A stretch of 38,489 nucleotides of DNA from an uncultured Clostridia bacterium (GCA_947053925.1 CAMRUG010000014.1:1-38489); one strand, 5' to 3'; positions 24,432-33,829 are shown, numbered from the stretch's first letter. The notes: generated by a model not told the origin, from the letters alone. Program-made: numbers and translations.

Positions 24432-25811
24432 ATGAAATCACGGCACGAGATGAATCTGACCGAAGGTCCGATATTTAAAAAGTTAATAATTTACGCTTTG
24501 CCGCTTATGGCGACAAATATTTTGCAACTTTTGTTTAACGTTTCGGACGTTGTTGTTTTGGGCTTTGCCGGTTATGACGTCGGTCCCGTCGGAGCTACCG
24601 GCGCGCTCATCAACCTGATAATAGGTTTGTTTGTAGGGCTGTCTGTCGGAGCAAATTTCCTTGTTGCTAAATTTGTAGGTTCAAACGAAAAGGAACGCTC
24701 CGAAAAGGTTGTAGGAATGTCGGTGCTAATTGCGCTTGTCGTAGGTGTTATTTTAGCAGTAGTCGGGTATTTTTGCGCACGCATATTTTTGTCTTGGATG
24801 GACTGCCCCGATAATTTTTTAGACGACGCAACGCAATATATGCAAATTTACTTTATCGGTATGCCTATTGTGCTTTTGTATAATTATTGCGCGGCTATAA
24901 TGCGCGCGGTAGGGGATACGCTGCGTCCGTTGATTTACTTGATTATTGCGGGTGTAGTTAATGTCGGGCTGAATTTTATACTGACATATTGGCAACGTAT
25001 GGGCGTTGCAGGCGTTGCCATTGCTACTGTTGCTTCGCAGTTGATTTCGGTAATACTGGCATTGATAAGCTTGTTTAAAAGCAATGGATATTCGCAGTTT
25101 AAATTTAAAAATATGCGTATCTTTAAGACGGAATTTATAGAAATGGTAAAAGTAGGAATACCGGCGGGAATACAAGGTTGCGTGTTTGCTTTATCCAACG
25201 TGGTAATCCAGTCCACGATAAATTCCTTTGGCGATGCGGCGGTAAACGGCAATACGATAGCCGCTCAATTTGACGGTTTTATTTACAACGCAATGTTTGC
25301 AGTTGCTTTGTCGTGTATGTCATTTGTGAGTCAAAATTTAGGCGCAAGAAATATTGCCAGAATCAAACGCACTGTATGGATATCTTTGCTTACTTCTGCG
25401 GTAGTCGGCATTATTTTCGGCGGTATTATACTGATTGTTGCACAGCCTATTGCCGGCATTATGACGGATAATCCGAAGGAAATAGAATATGCGTGGAACA
25501 GGCTTATTATACTTGCCACAACCTATTTTACTTGCGGAATTATGGATGTTATGAGCAATACTATGCGCGGTTTGGGCAAATCGACTTTGGCAATGATAAT
25601 AAGTCTTTCGGGCAGTTGTTTGTTCAGAATTCTTTGGATACACACTGTTTGTAAGTGGTGGCCTTCGCTTACTGCGTTATACTGGGTTTATCCTGTCAGT
25701 TGGATACTGACTTTTGTTATCTTTTTGGCAATTTATTTTCCGACAATACGTCGTGTGGAGCGGAAAATGCAAGTTACTGTCCAAAGCGTTGCCGAAAACG
25801 ACATCGCTTGA
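24432..25811 (+). CDS. MATE family exporter, second copy
   Basis: The protein of about 459 residues has twelve predicted helices and the MATE opening LTEGPIFKKLIIYALPLMAT, followed by LLFNVSDVVVLGFAG. It belongs to a different MATE branch from the gene at 14284, which opens differently and ends in another way. These transporters export organic cations driven by Na+ or H+. The start is uncertain: ATG 24432 and ATG 24450 are both possible and neither has a good ribosome site; a TTG at 24417 is less likely. The TGA stop is embedded in the -35 box of the next gene. Confidence 0.88.
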   Translation: MKSRHEMNLTEGPIFKKLIIYALPLMATNILQLLFNVSDVVVLGFAGYDVGPVGATGALINLIIGLFVGLSVGANFLVAKFVGSNEKERSEKVVGMSVLIALVVGVILAVVGYFCARIFLSWMDCPDNFLDDATQYMQIYFIGMPIVLLYNYCAAIMRAVGDTLRPLIYLIIAGVVNVGLNFILTYWQRMGVAGVAIATVASQLISVILALISLFKSNGYSQFKFKNMRIFKTEFIEMVKVGIPAGIQGCVFALSNVVIQSTINSFGDAAVNGNTIAAQFDGFIYNAMFAVALSCMSFVSQNLGARNIARIKRTVWISLLTSAVVGIIFGGIILIVAQPIAGIMTDNPKEIEYAWNRLIILATTYFTCGIMDVMSNTMRGLGKSTLAMIISLSGSCLFRILWIHTVCKWWPSLTALYWVYPVSWILTFVIFLAIYFPTIRRVERKMQVTVQSVAENDIA

Positions 25812-25836
25812 CACAAAATTATAAATGGTGTATAGT
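25808..25836 (+). promoter_or_regulatory. Promoter of the CvpA-like gene, overlapping the MATE2 stop
   Basis: TTGACA (25808-25813), 17 bases and TATAGT (25831-25836). The TGA stop of MATE2 (25809-25811) lies inside the -35 box. A small hairpin, GCTATCT/AGATAGC (25894-25920), follows in the leader, 20 bases before the next start. Confidence 0.7.
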
Positions 25837-25939
25837 ATATAATAGTTAAGTATCGGCATTATATAAGTAAGGATATTTGACATATAATAAAATGCTATCT
25901 ATTACACTAACAGAGATAGCGGTAATAAAGGTGATTTAT

Positions 25940-27292
25940 ATGACATTTGATATATATTTAATAGTATTGGCATTAGTACCGATAGTAGTAGGTATATTAT
26001 TAGGACTTATGCGCGGTTCGCGCCGTTCGGTATTACGCTTGGTATTGGTACTTTTGTGCGCTGTAGGAGCATATTTTTTGAAGAATATTGTCGCAGAAAA
26101 AATTATGACAGTGCAAATACAGGGACAAACTTTAACAGAAATAATTATTAACGCAATTTCTCAAATATCCGAACAGGCGGCTTCGCTCGGCGAAGTTTTA
26201 GTGCCTATCGTTCAAATATTGATAACCGTAGTTGTATTTCTGTTGTTATTTGAAGTTTTGCTCTTCCTGACTTGGGCAATAGTGTTCCCGCTTTGTAAAC
26301 TTTTTGTAAAAAAAGGCAAGAAAAAGCACGCGCTTGTCGGCGGTTTGGTAGGCGCTGTGCAAGGCGTTGCCGTTGCGTTTGTTTTGTGCGTTATAGTAAA
26401 CGGCTTGTTGGTTAACGTAGACAAAGTCGTCGTTGCTATGGATAATGCAAGTAACGGTAATTCCGAGCAGGCTACTGCGCTTATTTTACCTTCGTATAAC
26501 GACGGTATTACGATAATTGCTTCCGAAAATACTGACGGCACTCAAGGCGACGGCGGAACGGGAGAACAACCTCCCGCAGGCGACGGCGATATGCAGCAGT
26601 CTATGGAACAAATAAAAGGATTGCTGACGGGATACCGCGAATCCAAAATCAAAACGTTTTTATGCAAAATAGGAGATAAACCGTTTAATTTAATAAGTAC
26701 CATTACCGTTGATGACCGTAAGTTAACGCTATCGGGGCAGTTTGACGCAATTTCGGGTATGCTTAAACTTGCAAGTCAAGAGAATATGGAACTTGTTAAC
26801 AATTTGATGAACGCCAGCGACTTTAAACAGAGCGGAGCGGACATTAAAAAACTGTTTGACGCATTGGATGAAATGAATAAAGGCTTGCCTACCGAAGCCA
26901 AGCAAACGGTCAGCAAGGTGGTTCAGACTTTGGCGGATTCGTTTATTCCTGCTGATTCGCCCATACAAATAGATACGTCGATACTCGATTTTGAAAAAGT
27001 TGACTTTTCAAAGGAAGGCACTGTAATAGAGCATTTGCTTGATTACAGTACAAAACCGATAAACGAGTTTACGACCGAAACCGTGGAAGATATTGTAGAC
27101 AATGTAATGGCAAGCGATATAGTGCTTCCTTTGCTGTCTGCTCAAACAGAGTTTACGTTAAATCTCGATCAAGACAAACAAGATAAAGTAGCCGAAATTA
27201 TCGACAATCTTGCAGGTAAGGAAAATGCCGAACAGGAAAAGATAGATATGTTACGCACATTCTTCGGTTTGAATGACGCGGCAGCAAATTAA
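25940..27292 (+). CDS. CvpA-like membrane protein with large C-terminal region
   Basis: The 450-residue protein begins with helices of the CvpA (colicin V production) type: FDIYLIVLALVPIVVGILLG, the short loop MRGSRRS, and further helices to about residue 180 (VGGLVGAVQGVAVAFVLCVI). After that comes a low-complexity Gly/Asp/Glu stretch (about 195-225) and a long mostly helical soluble region without a known motif. Family members of this shape are common in Firmicutes and unstudied; the soluble part is probably outside the cell if the four-helix count holds. ATG 25940 was chosen because AAGGTG stands eight bases upstream; an upstream TTG at 25877 has no site. A strong terminator follows. Confidence 0.7.
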   Translation: MTFDIYLIVLALVPIVVGILLGLMRGSRRSVLRLVLVLLCAVGAYFLKNIVAEKIMTVQIQGQTLTEIIINAISQISEQAASLGEVLVPIVQILITVVVFLLLFEVLLFLTWAIVFPLCKLFVKKGKKKHALVGGLVGAVQGVAVAFVLCVIVNGLLVNVDKVVVAMDNASNGNSEQATALILPSYNDGITIIASENTDGTQGDGGTGEQPPAGDGDMQQSMEQIKGLLTGYRESKIKTFLCKIGDKPFNLISTITVDDRKLTLSGQFDAISGMLKLASQENMELVNNLMNASDFKQSGADIKKLFDALDEMNKGLPTEAKQTVSKVVQTLADSFIPADSPIQIDTSILDFEKVDFSKEGTVIEHLLDYSTKPINEFTTETVEDIVDNVMASDIVLPLLSAQTEFTLNLDQDKQDKVAEIIDNLAGKENAEQEKIDMLRTFFGLNDAAAN

Positions 27293-27318
27293 ATGGATTG
27301 ATTAAAATATAATAAATA

Positions 27319-27356
27319 AAAAAATCTCTCGATTTGTTTTGAGAGATTTTTTTTTG
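27319..27356 (+). terminator. Terminator of the CvpA-like gene
   Basis: AAAAATCTCTC pairs with GAGAGATTTTT and is followed by a long T run, 26 bases after the stop. Confidence 0.92.
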
Positions 27357-27846
27357 CAGTTAGACATAAAGTATTTGAATCTGTAAGATATTGTATCAGA
27401 ATGTACTAGCGGTATTTGCGGTACGGTTGAGTATCGGGATACGGCAAGATCGCGTTAACATATGTTTTGTCGGGCAGTGTTCAGGTATTCTACTGTTAAC
27501 AATGCGCCTAATAGATAGCGGAGAAAAATTGTTAAGATGATGTTTTAATGTCAATATATATATGGATAATTTTAACCTTCCTTTTGTGTTGTTGCATATA
27601 TTGACTGTTATTGAATTGTCTACGCGTCATTGCTAATTGTTTTGCATAACGGTTTGAATTATTTTTAATCGACGTAAGCAGATACTTGTAAAAGGAAAAG
27701 GATTGTTTATAGGTTTTGTTTATTCGGTATTAACAAATTATGTATAACTAATTTTTGTCTTAACCTATTGAAATTGTACTAAAAAAATGTTAAAATATAT
27801 ATTCTTTTTAAGAAATATATTTAAGACAGTAAAGGAAACTAACGAT
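27357..27846 (+). other. Gene-free stretch before the nucleoside phosphorylase
   Basis: About 490 bases without a recognisable gene. A 14-codon frame from TTG 27703 (MFIGFVYSVLTNYV), with AAAGG seven bases upstream, could be a leader peptide but is weakly supported. No clear promoter or riboswitch was seen. Confidence 0.35.
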
Positions 27847-29160
27847 ATGACGGTATTGGATATTATCGAAAAGAAAAAAACAAAGCAAGAATTGACAAAC
27901 GAAGAAATTTGCTATTTTGTAAACGGTTTTACTTCCGGAGAAATTGCCGATTATCAAGCTTCGGCTTTGCTTATGGCAATACTTTTAAACGGTATGACCG
28001 ATCAAGAAACGTATAACCTAACTATGGCAATGCTCAATTCGGGCGATGTGGTGGATATGTCCGCTTTGGGCGGCTGTGTGGTTGATAAACATTCTACTGG
28101 CGGAATCGGCGATTCTACAACTCTAGCACTCGCTCCGATTCTTGCGTGCTGCGGAGTTTACGTTGCTAAAATGAGCGGCAGGGGATTGGGTTTTACAGGC
28201 GGCACAATAGACAAGTTGGAAAGCATACCTGATTTCGATACGGCTCTTTCCGAGCAGGAGTTTTTCGACGTGGTAAAACGCGTAGGCTGTGCCGTGATAG
28301 GTCAGACGGCGAACCTTGCGCCTGCGGACAAGAAAATTTACGCCTTGCGCGACGTTACGGGGACGGTAAATTCGATACCGCTTATTTGCAGCAGCGTAAT
28401 GAGTAAAAAACTCGCTTCGGGTTCGGATACGATTTTGTTAGACGTAAAATACGGTAGTGGCGCGTTTATGCCTACTCCCGAAAGCGCATTGGAACTTGCT
28501 CAAAAAATGGTGGCTATCGGAACGTTGGCAGGCAAACGTATAGGCGCGTTAATAACCGATATGCAACAGCCGTTATCCGACCATATCGGCAACAGCCTTG
28601 AAATAATTGGCATAATAGACGTTCTCCGCGGAAAGAAAAACCGCTTATACAACGAGATAAAAGAAGTTGCTGTCCGTTTGTTGGCTTTAACGGGAAAATA
28701 CGATTTAGTTACTGCCGAAAAAGCCTTTCAGCAGGCAATAGACAGCGGCAGTGCGCTTACAAAGTTTGCCGAGATGGTTCAGGCTCAGCACGGCAATGCC
28801 GAATATATTTACAATCCCGGAAAATTCCGATTGGGTACTATTGACGCGGTAACCGCTTCTTGCGACGGTTATGTAACAGAAATGATAGCCGCAGACATAG
28901 GACGCGCGGTAACTCATCTCGGGGGCGGACGTATGACAAAAGCCGACGTTATTGATTTTTCCGTGGGCGTTGTAATGAAAGTTGCAATAGGCGACAAGGT
29001 CAAAAAGGGAGACGTTTTGGCGCAAATTTATCACAATGGCAAGGGATTAGAAGAAGCGAAATCTCTTATTAAAAATGCTATAACGATAGGAAACAAACAG
29101 CCTGCCGAGCACAAAATAGCCTATGCTTACGTCGATAAAAACGGCGTAAAAATGTATTAG
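27847..29160 (+). CDS. pdp: Pyrimidine-nucleoside phosphorylase
   Basis: The 437-residue enzyme reversibly splits thymidine, uridine or deoxyuridine with phosphate into base and (deoxy)ribose-1-phosphate. The diagnostic loop KHSTGGIGDSTTLALAP (81-97) binds phosphate. MSGRGLGFTGGTIDKLESIP (109-128) and KLASGSDTILLDVKYGSGAF follow, and the C-terminal domain carries the usual hammerhead-like region with HLGGGR. Length and order match the family. ATG 27847 has AAAGGA ten bases upstream; the frame continues to an ATG at 27787 without a ribosome site, which relatives lack. The next gene follows after 14 bases. Confidence 0.93.
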   Translation: MTVLDIIEKKKTKQELTNEEICYFVNGFTSGEIADYQASALLMAILLNGMTDQETYNLTMAMLNSGDVVDMSALGGCVVDKHSTGGIGDSTTLALAPILACCGVYVAKMSGRGLGFTGGTIDKLESIPDFDTALSEQEFFDVVKRVGCAVIGQTANLAPADKKIYALRDVTGTVNSIPLICSSVMSKKLASGSDTILLDVKYGSGAFMPTPESALELAQKMVAIGTLAGKRIGALITDMQQPLSDHIGNSLEIIGIIDVLRGKKNRLYNEIKEVAVRLLALTGKYDLVTAEKAFQQAIDSGSALTKFAEMVQAQHGNAEYIYNPGKFRLGTIDAVTASCDGYVTEMIAADIGRAVTHLGGGRMTKADVIDFSVGVVMKVAIGDKVKKGDVLAQIYHNGKGLEEAKSLIKNAITIGNKQPAEHKIAYAYVDKNGVKMY

Positions 29161-29174
29161 GGCGGTTTGAAAGT

Positions 29175-29840
29175 ATGGTTAACGTTTTACTCAATTATTA
29201 TAATTTCGACGGAGAATGGGCGCGACCTAAACTGGAAAGCTATTTGAAAAACCGCAAAGTACTGATAATCCCGCTTGCGTTTCGCGAGTGTCAAGCGTGG
29301 GATTTAAACAGTTGGCAGGCAATTTACGGCAAGGGTGGAGAAAAATACGACAATATCGTCCGTCCGTTTTTAGCATACGGTTATGCCGAAAAAGATCTTG
29401 CTTGGCTAAATTGCTACGACGACAGCGACCGTTTAAAACAGATTAGAGACGCGGACTTGCTGTTTTTTACAGGCGGTATGCCCGAAAAGGCTATCGACCG
29501 AATGTCCTCTTTGGGCATTACCCACGCCGTTAAAAATTTCAACGGTATCGTTATGGGCGCGTCGGCAGGAGCAATGTTACAACTGGAAACATACCATATT
29601 ACGCCTGACGAAGACTATGCGGAATACGGTATTTGGCAGGGGTTGGGTTTAGTTAAAGGAATCGACTTGGAAGTTCACTATCTTGCTACGGGCATCCAAA
29701 ACGAATGCAGTGCGCGCGCGAATAAAGAATTGAAATTGCCCGTTTACCGAATGTGGCACGAGGGCGGTATTATTTACGACAACGGCAAATTAACGCTGAT
29801 GGGCAACGTTCAATGCGTAAACGACTGTAAAAAACGCTGA
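29175..29840 (+). CDS. Peptidase S51 / class I glutamine amidotransferase-like protein
   Basis: The 221-residue protein has the fold signature of the S51 peptidase family: FFTGGMPEKA (97-106) and the nucleophile elbow VMGASAGAML (126-135) with S130, plus a conserved H168 in LEVHYLATG. Related enzymes cleave dipeptides after aspartate or act as cyanophycinases, but closer clostridial relatives are uncharacterised. A nucleophile serine in place of cysteine argues against a true amidotransferase. It lies 14 bases after pdp and is probably in the same transcript. There is no signal peptide, so it is cytoplasmic. Confidence 0.8.
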   Translation: MVNVLLNYYNFDGEWARPKLESYLKNRKVLIIPLAFRECQAWDLNSWQAIYGKGGEKYDNIVRPFLAYGYAEKDLAWLNCYDDSDRLKQIRDADLLFFTGGMPEKAIDRMSSLGITHAVKNFNGIVMGASAGAMLQLETYHITPDEDYAEYGIWQGLGLVKGIDLEVHYLATGIQNECSARANKELKLPVYRMWHEGGIIYDNGKLTLMGNVQCVNDCKKR

Positions 29841-30019
29841 AAGAATAAATTTATCCGTAATTTATTCGGTAGATAAACTGCAATATCGGCTTTTGACAGC
29901 AAATGTGCAAAATATATTAGGTTTTTAATTATAACGTCATTTATGTTTAATATAAATTTTATTTAAACAAATTTGTCGGTTTTGCCTAAAAGAATATAGA
30001 CATTGCACAAAAACTTTGC

Positions 30020-30069
30020 TATAATCTATAATGTATAGTTTTTAACTGGACATTATAGATTTTTTTTTT
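30020..30069 (+). terminator. Terminator hairpin overlapping promoter-like sequence
   Basis: A perfect 9-bp stem (CTATAATGT 30026-30034 with ACATTATAG 30050-30058) is followed by about ten T. It probably ends the pdp/S51 transcript. Immediately before it stands TAGACA (29997-30002), 17 bases and TATAAT (30020-30025). A transcript from that promoter would start within the stem, so both cannot work as drawn. Confidence 0.7.
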
Positions 30070-30103
30070 AATGGCGTTAAACTGTATGTAAAAATTTAAT
30101 TGA

Positions 30104-30137
30104 CGTATCGGCTTAGTATGTTAAATATACCGATACG
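30104..30137 (+). promoter_or_regulatory. Inverted repeat ahead of the GH95-like gene
   Basis: CGTATCGG (30104-30111) and CCGATACG (30130-30137) form a perfect inverted repeat with 18 bases between, ending 20 bases before the start codon. TTGACG (30100-30105) overlaps the first arm as a possible -35 box, though the -10 match is poor. It may be an operator for a sugar-responsive regulator or an RNA hairpin in the leader. Confidence 0.5.
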
Positions 30138-30157
30138 CATTTATACAAGGTGGTTAT

Positions 30158-32530
30158 ATGGCAGATAAATTTTCTAACGTACTAAGGTTTTGTACTCCTG
30201 CAAGATGGTGGGGTGAAAAATGGCGTGAAGGTCTGTATGTGGGCAACGGTAAAATCGGCGCAAACGTATACGGCGGTGCTTCGGAAGAAAAAATATTGAT
30301 TAACGATGCCGAATTGTCGTGGCTGGGACGTACTACTGTTGTTCCCGACGTATCGGTAAAAATAAAAGATGCCCGTAAACTAATAGATAACGGTTCGTTT
30401 TTGGACGCGCAGGCAACTTTGCCTACAGCGTTGGCACAAAAGAATTTCCATCCGCAGGCAGAATATCCTTTGCCCTTGTGCGAATTGGATTTGAGGTTTG
30501 AACAGTCGGAAATAACGGTAGGGTATACGCGCGCGCTCGATATGGAAAAGGGCGAGGCTAACGTAACTTACAGCGTTTCGGGTACTACTTATAAGCGCGA
30601 TATTTTCGTTTCCCGCGCCGATAATCTTGTGGCTTACCGTATTACGAAACAGGGTGGAGGAACAATCAACTGTAAAGCGTTTTTGAGTCTTATGCACCGT
30701 GTAAACGCCCGTACTTACGAAGGTATCTGCAATATGCCCGAAGGCGTAAAAACAGCCTACGACAAACAGTTTATTATGTTTTCGGCGCGTAACGACGATA
30801 ACGGTACCGATTACGGCGCCGTTGCCAAGTTGAACGTGCTCGGCGGAAGCGTCCGTCCCGAGAAAGATTATGTAGAAATTACCAACGCGCAGTCGGTACT
30901 TATCCTACTTAAAACGTTTACAAACGGTTCACGCGAGCGCGAATGGAGTAATCTTAAAACACAGCTGAACGGCATAAAAGACGGCTACGACAAACTGCTT
31001 AAAAGCCACGTTGCTTTGCATTCTAAACTCTACAATTCCGTTCAGGTCCGTCTTGCAAGTAAGGACGACAAGACTATTGAGGACTTGTTGTTAGACGCTG
31101 ATTCAAGTAAAATGCCTGCCGCTCTCGCCGAAAAAATCTACAAGTTTTCGCGCTATCTGATGGTGGCAGGAACGGCGGACGACGGAAATATGTTATCACC
31201 CGTCGGACTGTGGAACGGCTGTTACAAACCGTACAGAGCCTTTAAATGCGCTTCCGGCGAGTTGGAAATGACATATCTCCACACTTTGCAGGGCAATATG
31301 TTCTCCAATCTCGAAAAAACTTTCGATTATTACGAGAAGAATATCGGCGATTACCGCAATAACGCACAGCGTATATTCGGTTGCCGCGGAATTGTAGTTC
31401 CCGTTATATCAGCCCCTAATACGGGACGTTTGGGGTCTACTGATATTTTCGCCATTCACTTTACGGGGTGCGCGGCGTGGCTGTCTAACTTCTATTACAA
31501 ATATGCAAAGATAAGTCAGAATACAAAATTCCTTAAAAGCCGACTTATCCCCTTTATGAAAGAAGTGGCGTTATTCTACGAGGACTTCCTGAAATATACC
31601 GCCGCGGGATTGGAAATCAGTCCGTCGGCTTTGCCTATGCGCATTGCAGACGGTTACAAAATAACCGATCGCCCTGTGGTTGCAAAAAACAGCGCGTTGG
31701 ATTTTGCTTTGTGTAAAGACCTGTTTGAAAACTTAATCGAAGCGTGCAAAACTTGCGGCGTAAAGGGCGACATAGACCTTTGGCAAAAATACGTCGACGA
31801 TATACCTGATCAACAAGTTGCGAGCGACGGTACTTTTAAAGAATTTGTAAACTCTATCATTTCTGTAGACTATACGGGCATTTCTAACGGTACGTTATAT
31901 AACGCTTATTTCGGGGACGGAGTAAGTATGCTTTCGGACGACGAAACGCTGGAACAGTACATTGCTACCGCCGATAAAAAACGCGGCGAACCGTCTTCTC
32001 AAAACAGTTACAATATGACCGTATTAGGCTCTGTATACGCCCGTCTCGGCGACGGCGACAAGGCAACGCTTTGCTTAACCAATGCGGTACGCGGTTGCGC
32101 TATAAACAATTTGGTATTGCTTGATAAAGACTGGCGCGGAATGGGTATTTGCGGCAGCGGTGTTTGGACGCCCATTCAACTTCACGCCAATATGGTATTT
32201 GCTAACGTAATACAGCAAATGCTGCTTTATTCGCACAAAGACGTAATAAGCGTTTTCCCTGCTCTGCCCAAAGAGTGGACAAACGTAACTTACGAAGATT
32301 TTGTTGCCGAAAACGGAGTATTTGTATCGGCAACGTTAGACGGAGATAAAGGAACGTTAATTGTCAGATTGGAAAGTAAAAAAGAAGCAAGCGTACATTT
32401 GTATCTTCCTGTCGGTGCTAAAAAACTGTTAAAAACCAATCTGTCCGCAAAGCCCGACGGTAAAAACTTTAAAATAACCGTTCCTGCAAACAAAACAATA
32501 GAATTGCAATACAAATACGCGGTAAAATAA
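30158..32530 (+). CDS. GH95-like glycoside hydrolase
   Basis: The 790-residue protein follows the GH95 plan (alpha-L-fucosidase / alpha-L-galactosidase): an N-terminal beta-sandwich with WREGLYVGNGKIGANVYGG (about 23-41) and ILINDAELSW (about 47-56), a linker, an (alpha/alpha)6 barrel (about 290-720, with FTGCAAWLSNFYYKYA) and a C-terminal sheet after VFPALPKEW. It has no signal peptide, so it acts on imported oligosaccharides. The segment before VFPALPKEW, which in typical members reads like DGNFG, is here HANMVFANV, so catalysis or specificity may differ; I rate the family well and the activity poorly. AAGGTGG precedes the ATG by six bases. purC follows after two bases. Confidence 0.82.
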   Translation: MADKFSNVLRFCTPARWWGEKWREGLYVGNGKIGANVYGGASEEKILINDAELSWLGRTTVVPDVSVKIKDARKLIDNGSFLDAQATLPTALAQKNFHPQAEYPLPLCELDLRFEQSEITVGYTRALDMEKGEANVTYSVSGTTYKRDIFVSRADNLVAYRITKQGGGTINCKAFLSLMHRVNARTYEGICNMPEGVKTAYDKQFIMFSARNDDNGTDYGAVAKLNVLGGSVRPEKDYVEITNAQSVLILLKTFTNGSREREWSNLKTQLNGIKDGYDKLLKSHVALHSKLYNSVQVRLASKDDKTIEDLLLDADSSKMPAALAEKIYKFSRYLMVAGTADDGNMLSPVGLWNGCYKPYRAFKCASGELEMTYLHTLQGNMFSNLEKTFDYYEKNIGDYRNNAQRIFGCRGIVVPVISAPNTGRLGSTDIFAIHFTGCAAWLSNFYYKYAKISQNTKFLKSRLIPFMKEVALFYEDFLKYTAAGLEISPSALPMRIADGYKITDRPVVAKNSALDFALCKDLFENLIEACKTCGVKGDIDLWQKYVDDIPDQQVASDGTFKEFVNSIISVDYTGISNGTLYNAYFGDGVSMLSDDETLEQYIATADKKRGEPSSQNSYNMTVLGSVYARLGDGDKATLCLTNAVRGCAINNLVLLDKDWRGMGICGSGVWTPIQLHANMVFANVIQQMLLYSHKDVISVFPALPKEWTNVTYEDFVAENGVFVSATLDGDKGTLIVRLESKKEASVHLYLPVGAKKLLKTNLSAKPDGKNFKITVPANKTIELQYKYAVK

Positions 32531-32532
32531 CG

Positions 32533-33234
32533 ATGGAATACAACAAATTATCTCTTATTTCCGAAGGAAAAACCAAACGTCTGTGGGCAACTGACAGCAG
32601 TGCTCACGCAATAGCCGAGTTTTCCGACGACGCTATGATGTATCACGCCAAGAAGAAAATGTATTTTCAAGGCAAGGGCAAATACTGCAACGAAATTAAC
32701 GCTATTTTTATGCGTTTGCTGGAAGAAAACAATATTCCTACCCATTTTGTAGAAACCTATTCCGAAAATTCGATGGTCGTCAAACTTGCCGAGATGATTC
32801 CCGTAGAAGTAGTTGTGCGCAGTTATTCAGCAGGCAGTATGATTAAACGTTTAGGACTGGAATATCACAAAAAATTGAAATTTCCCGTTTTGGAATTTTG
32901 TTACAAAAACGATAAGTTGGGAGACCCCGTAATTAACGAGTATCACGCTTACGCTATGGAATTGTGTACTCAGGAAGAGATGTCGGTTATGTGTTATAAC
33001 GCAATGCGCGTAAACAAAGTTTTAACCGACGTTATGAAAAAAGCCGGTATTATCGTAGCGGATTTCAAATTGGAATTCGGCAGAGTAGGAAACAGACTTG
33101 TTATTGCCGATGAAATTACGCCAAACGTCGCCCGTTTTTGGGATAAAGATACGCTCCGCCGTTTCGATTATAACGGAGTAAATCCCGAACACGAATATAG
33201 GGAAATACTTACAAGATTAAAAACGGTATTGTAG
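32533..33234 (+). CDS. purC: Phosphoribosylaminoimidazole-succinocarboxamide synthase (SAICAR synthetase)
   Basis: The 233-residue enzyme joins aspartate to CAIR with ATP in purine synthesis. Family segments are SEGKTKRLWAT (about 9-19), EVVVRSYSAGSMIKRLG (about 95-111), LGDPVINEYHA (about 131-141) and DFKLEFGRVGN (about 177-187), then ADEITPNVARFWD. Several positions differ from the common form, for instance RSYSAGS instead of RNxAAGS and ITPNVARFW instead of ISPDTCRLW, so this is a divergent branch. It begins two bases after the glycosidase stop with no clear ribosome site, so it should depend on coupling. No other purine gene is nearby. Confidence 0.88.
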   Translation: MEYNKLSLISEGKTKRLWATDSSAHAIAEFSDDAMMYHAKKKMYFQGKGKYCNEINAIFMRLLEENNIPTHFVETYSENSMVVKLAEMIPVEVVVRSYSAGSMIKRLGLEYHKKLKFPVLEFCYKNDKLGDPVINEYHAYAMELCTQEEMSVMCYNAMRVNKVLTDVMKKAGIIVADFKLEFGRVGNRLVIADEITPNVARFWDKDTLRRFDYNGVNPEHEYREILTRLKTVL

Positions 33235-33305
33235 TTAAATTTGCTAGCACTGAGCGCGTACAAATTCCGTCGCGCGTTTGGTCGGATATCGGAGGAAGAC
33301 TAACA

Positions 33306-33782
33306 ATGAAATGTATGTATTGTGGTTGCGAAGACAGCAAAGTTATCGATTCGCGCTCGACGGACGACGGCAAAAGTATCCGCCGCAGACGCGAGTGTAA
33401 CGAATGCGGCAGACGTTTTACCACCTTTGAAACAATAGAAATAGTGCCGTTTCTTATTGTAAAAAGAGACGGAACCCGCCAGTCTTACGACCGCTCTAAA
33501 TTAAAAAGCGGAATAATGCGCTCTTGCGAAAAACGTCCGATTTCTATGCAGCAAATCGACCGTATCGTAGACGATATAGAAAAAAGCCTTTACAACAGCC
33601 TAGACGAAGAAGTAACTTCGCAAAAAATCGGCGATATGGTAATGGAAAGACTGAAAGAAGTGGACGAAGTTGCCTATATACGTTTTGCGGCAGTATACCG
33701 CCAGTTTAAAGACAGCGCAACGTTTTTTGAAGAAATGAGCAAGATATTCAATACTTCGGGCAAGGGCAAAAAGAAAAACTGA
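33306..33782 (+). CDS. nrdR: Transcriptional repressor NrdR
   Basis: The 158-residue protein is the nucleotide-sensing repressor of ribonucleotide reductase genes. It has an N-terminal zinc ribbon (C3, C6, C31, C34: CMYC and CNEC) with the basic DNA-binding stretch SIRRRRECNECGRRF, followed by an ATP-cone (about 49-139) that begins with VKRDGTRQSYDRSKL. GGAGG lies ten bases before the ATG. No ribonucleotide reductase gene or clear NrdR box is in the window. It starts 71 bases after purC, and a strong hairpin follows. Confidence 0.96.
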   Translation: MKCMYCGCEDSKVIDSRSTDDGKSIRRRRECNECGRRFTTFETIEIVPFLIVKRDGTRQSYDRSKLKSGIMRSCEKRPISMQQIDRIVDDIEKSLYNSLDEEVTSQKIGDMVMERLKEVDEVAYIRFAAVYRQFKDSATFFEEMSKIFNTSGKGKKKN

Positions 33783-33792
33783 TTATCCTGTA

Positions 33793-33829
33793 CAATATGC
33801 TTGAAAGATGTTTCAAGCATATTGTTGCA
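33793..33829 (+). terminator. Hairpin after nrdR
   Basis: A perfect 14-bp stem (CAATATGCTTGAAA with TTTCAAGCATATTG, loop GATG) begins 10 bases after the stop. The T tract is weak, so termination may be partial. Confidence 0.6.

Noticed and set aside
33235..33305. Possible NrdR box before nrdR
   Set aside because: No sequence resembling the known paired NrdR-box consensus was seen in this short gap.
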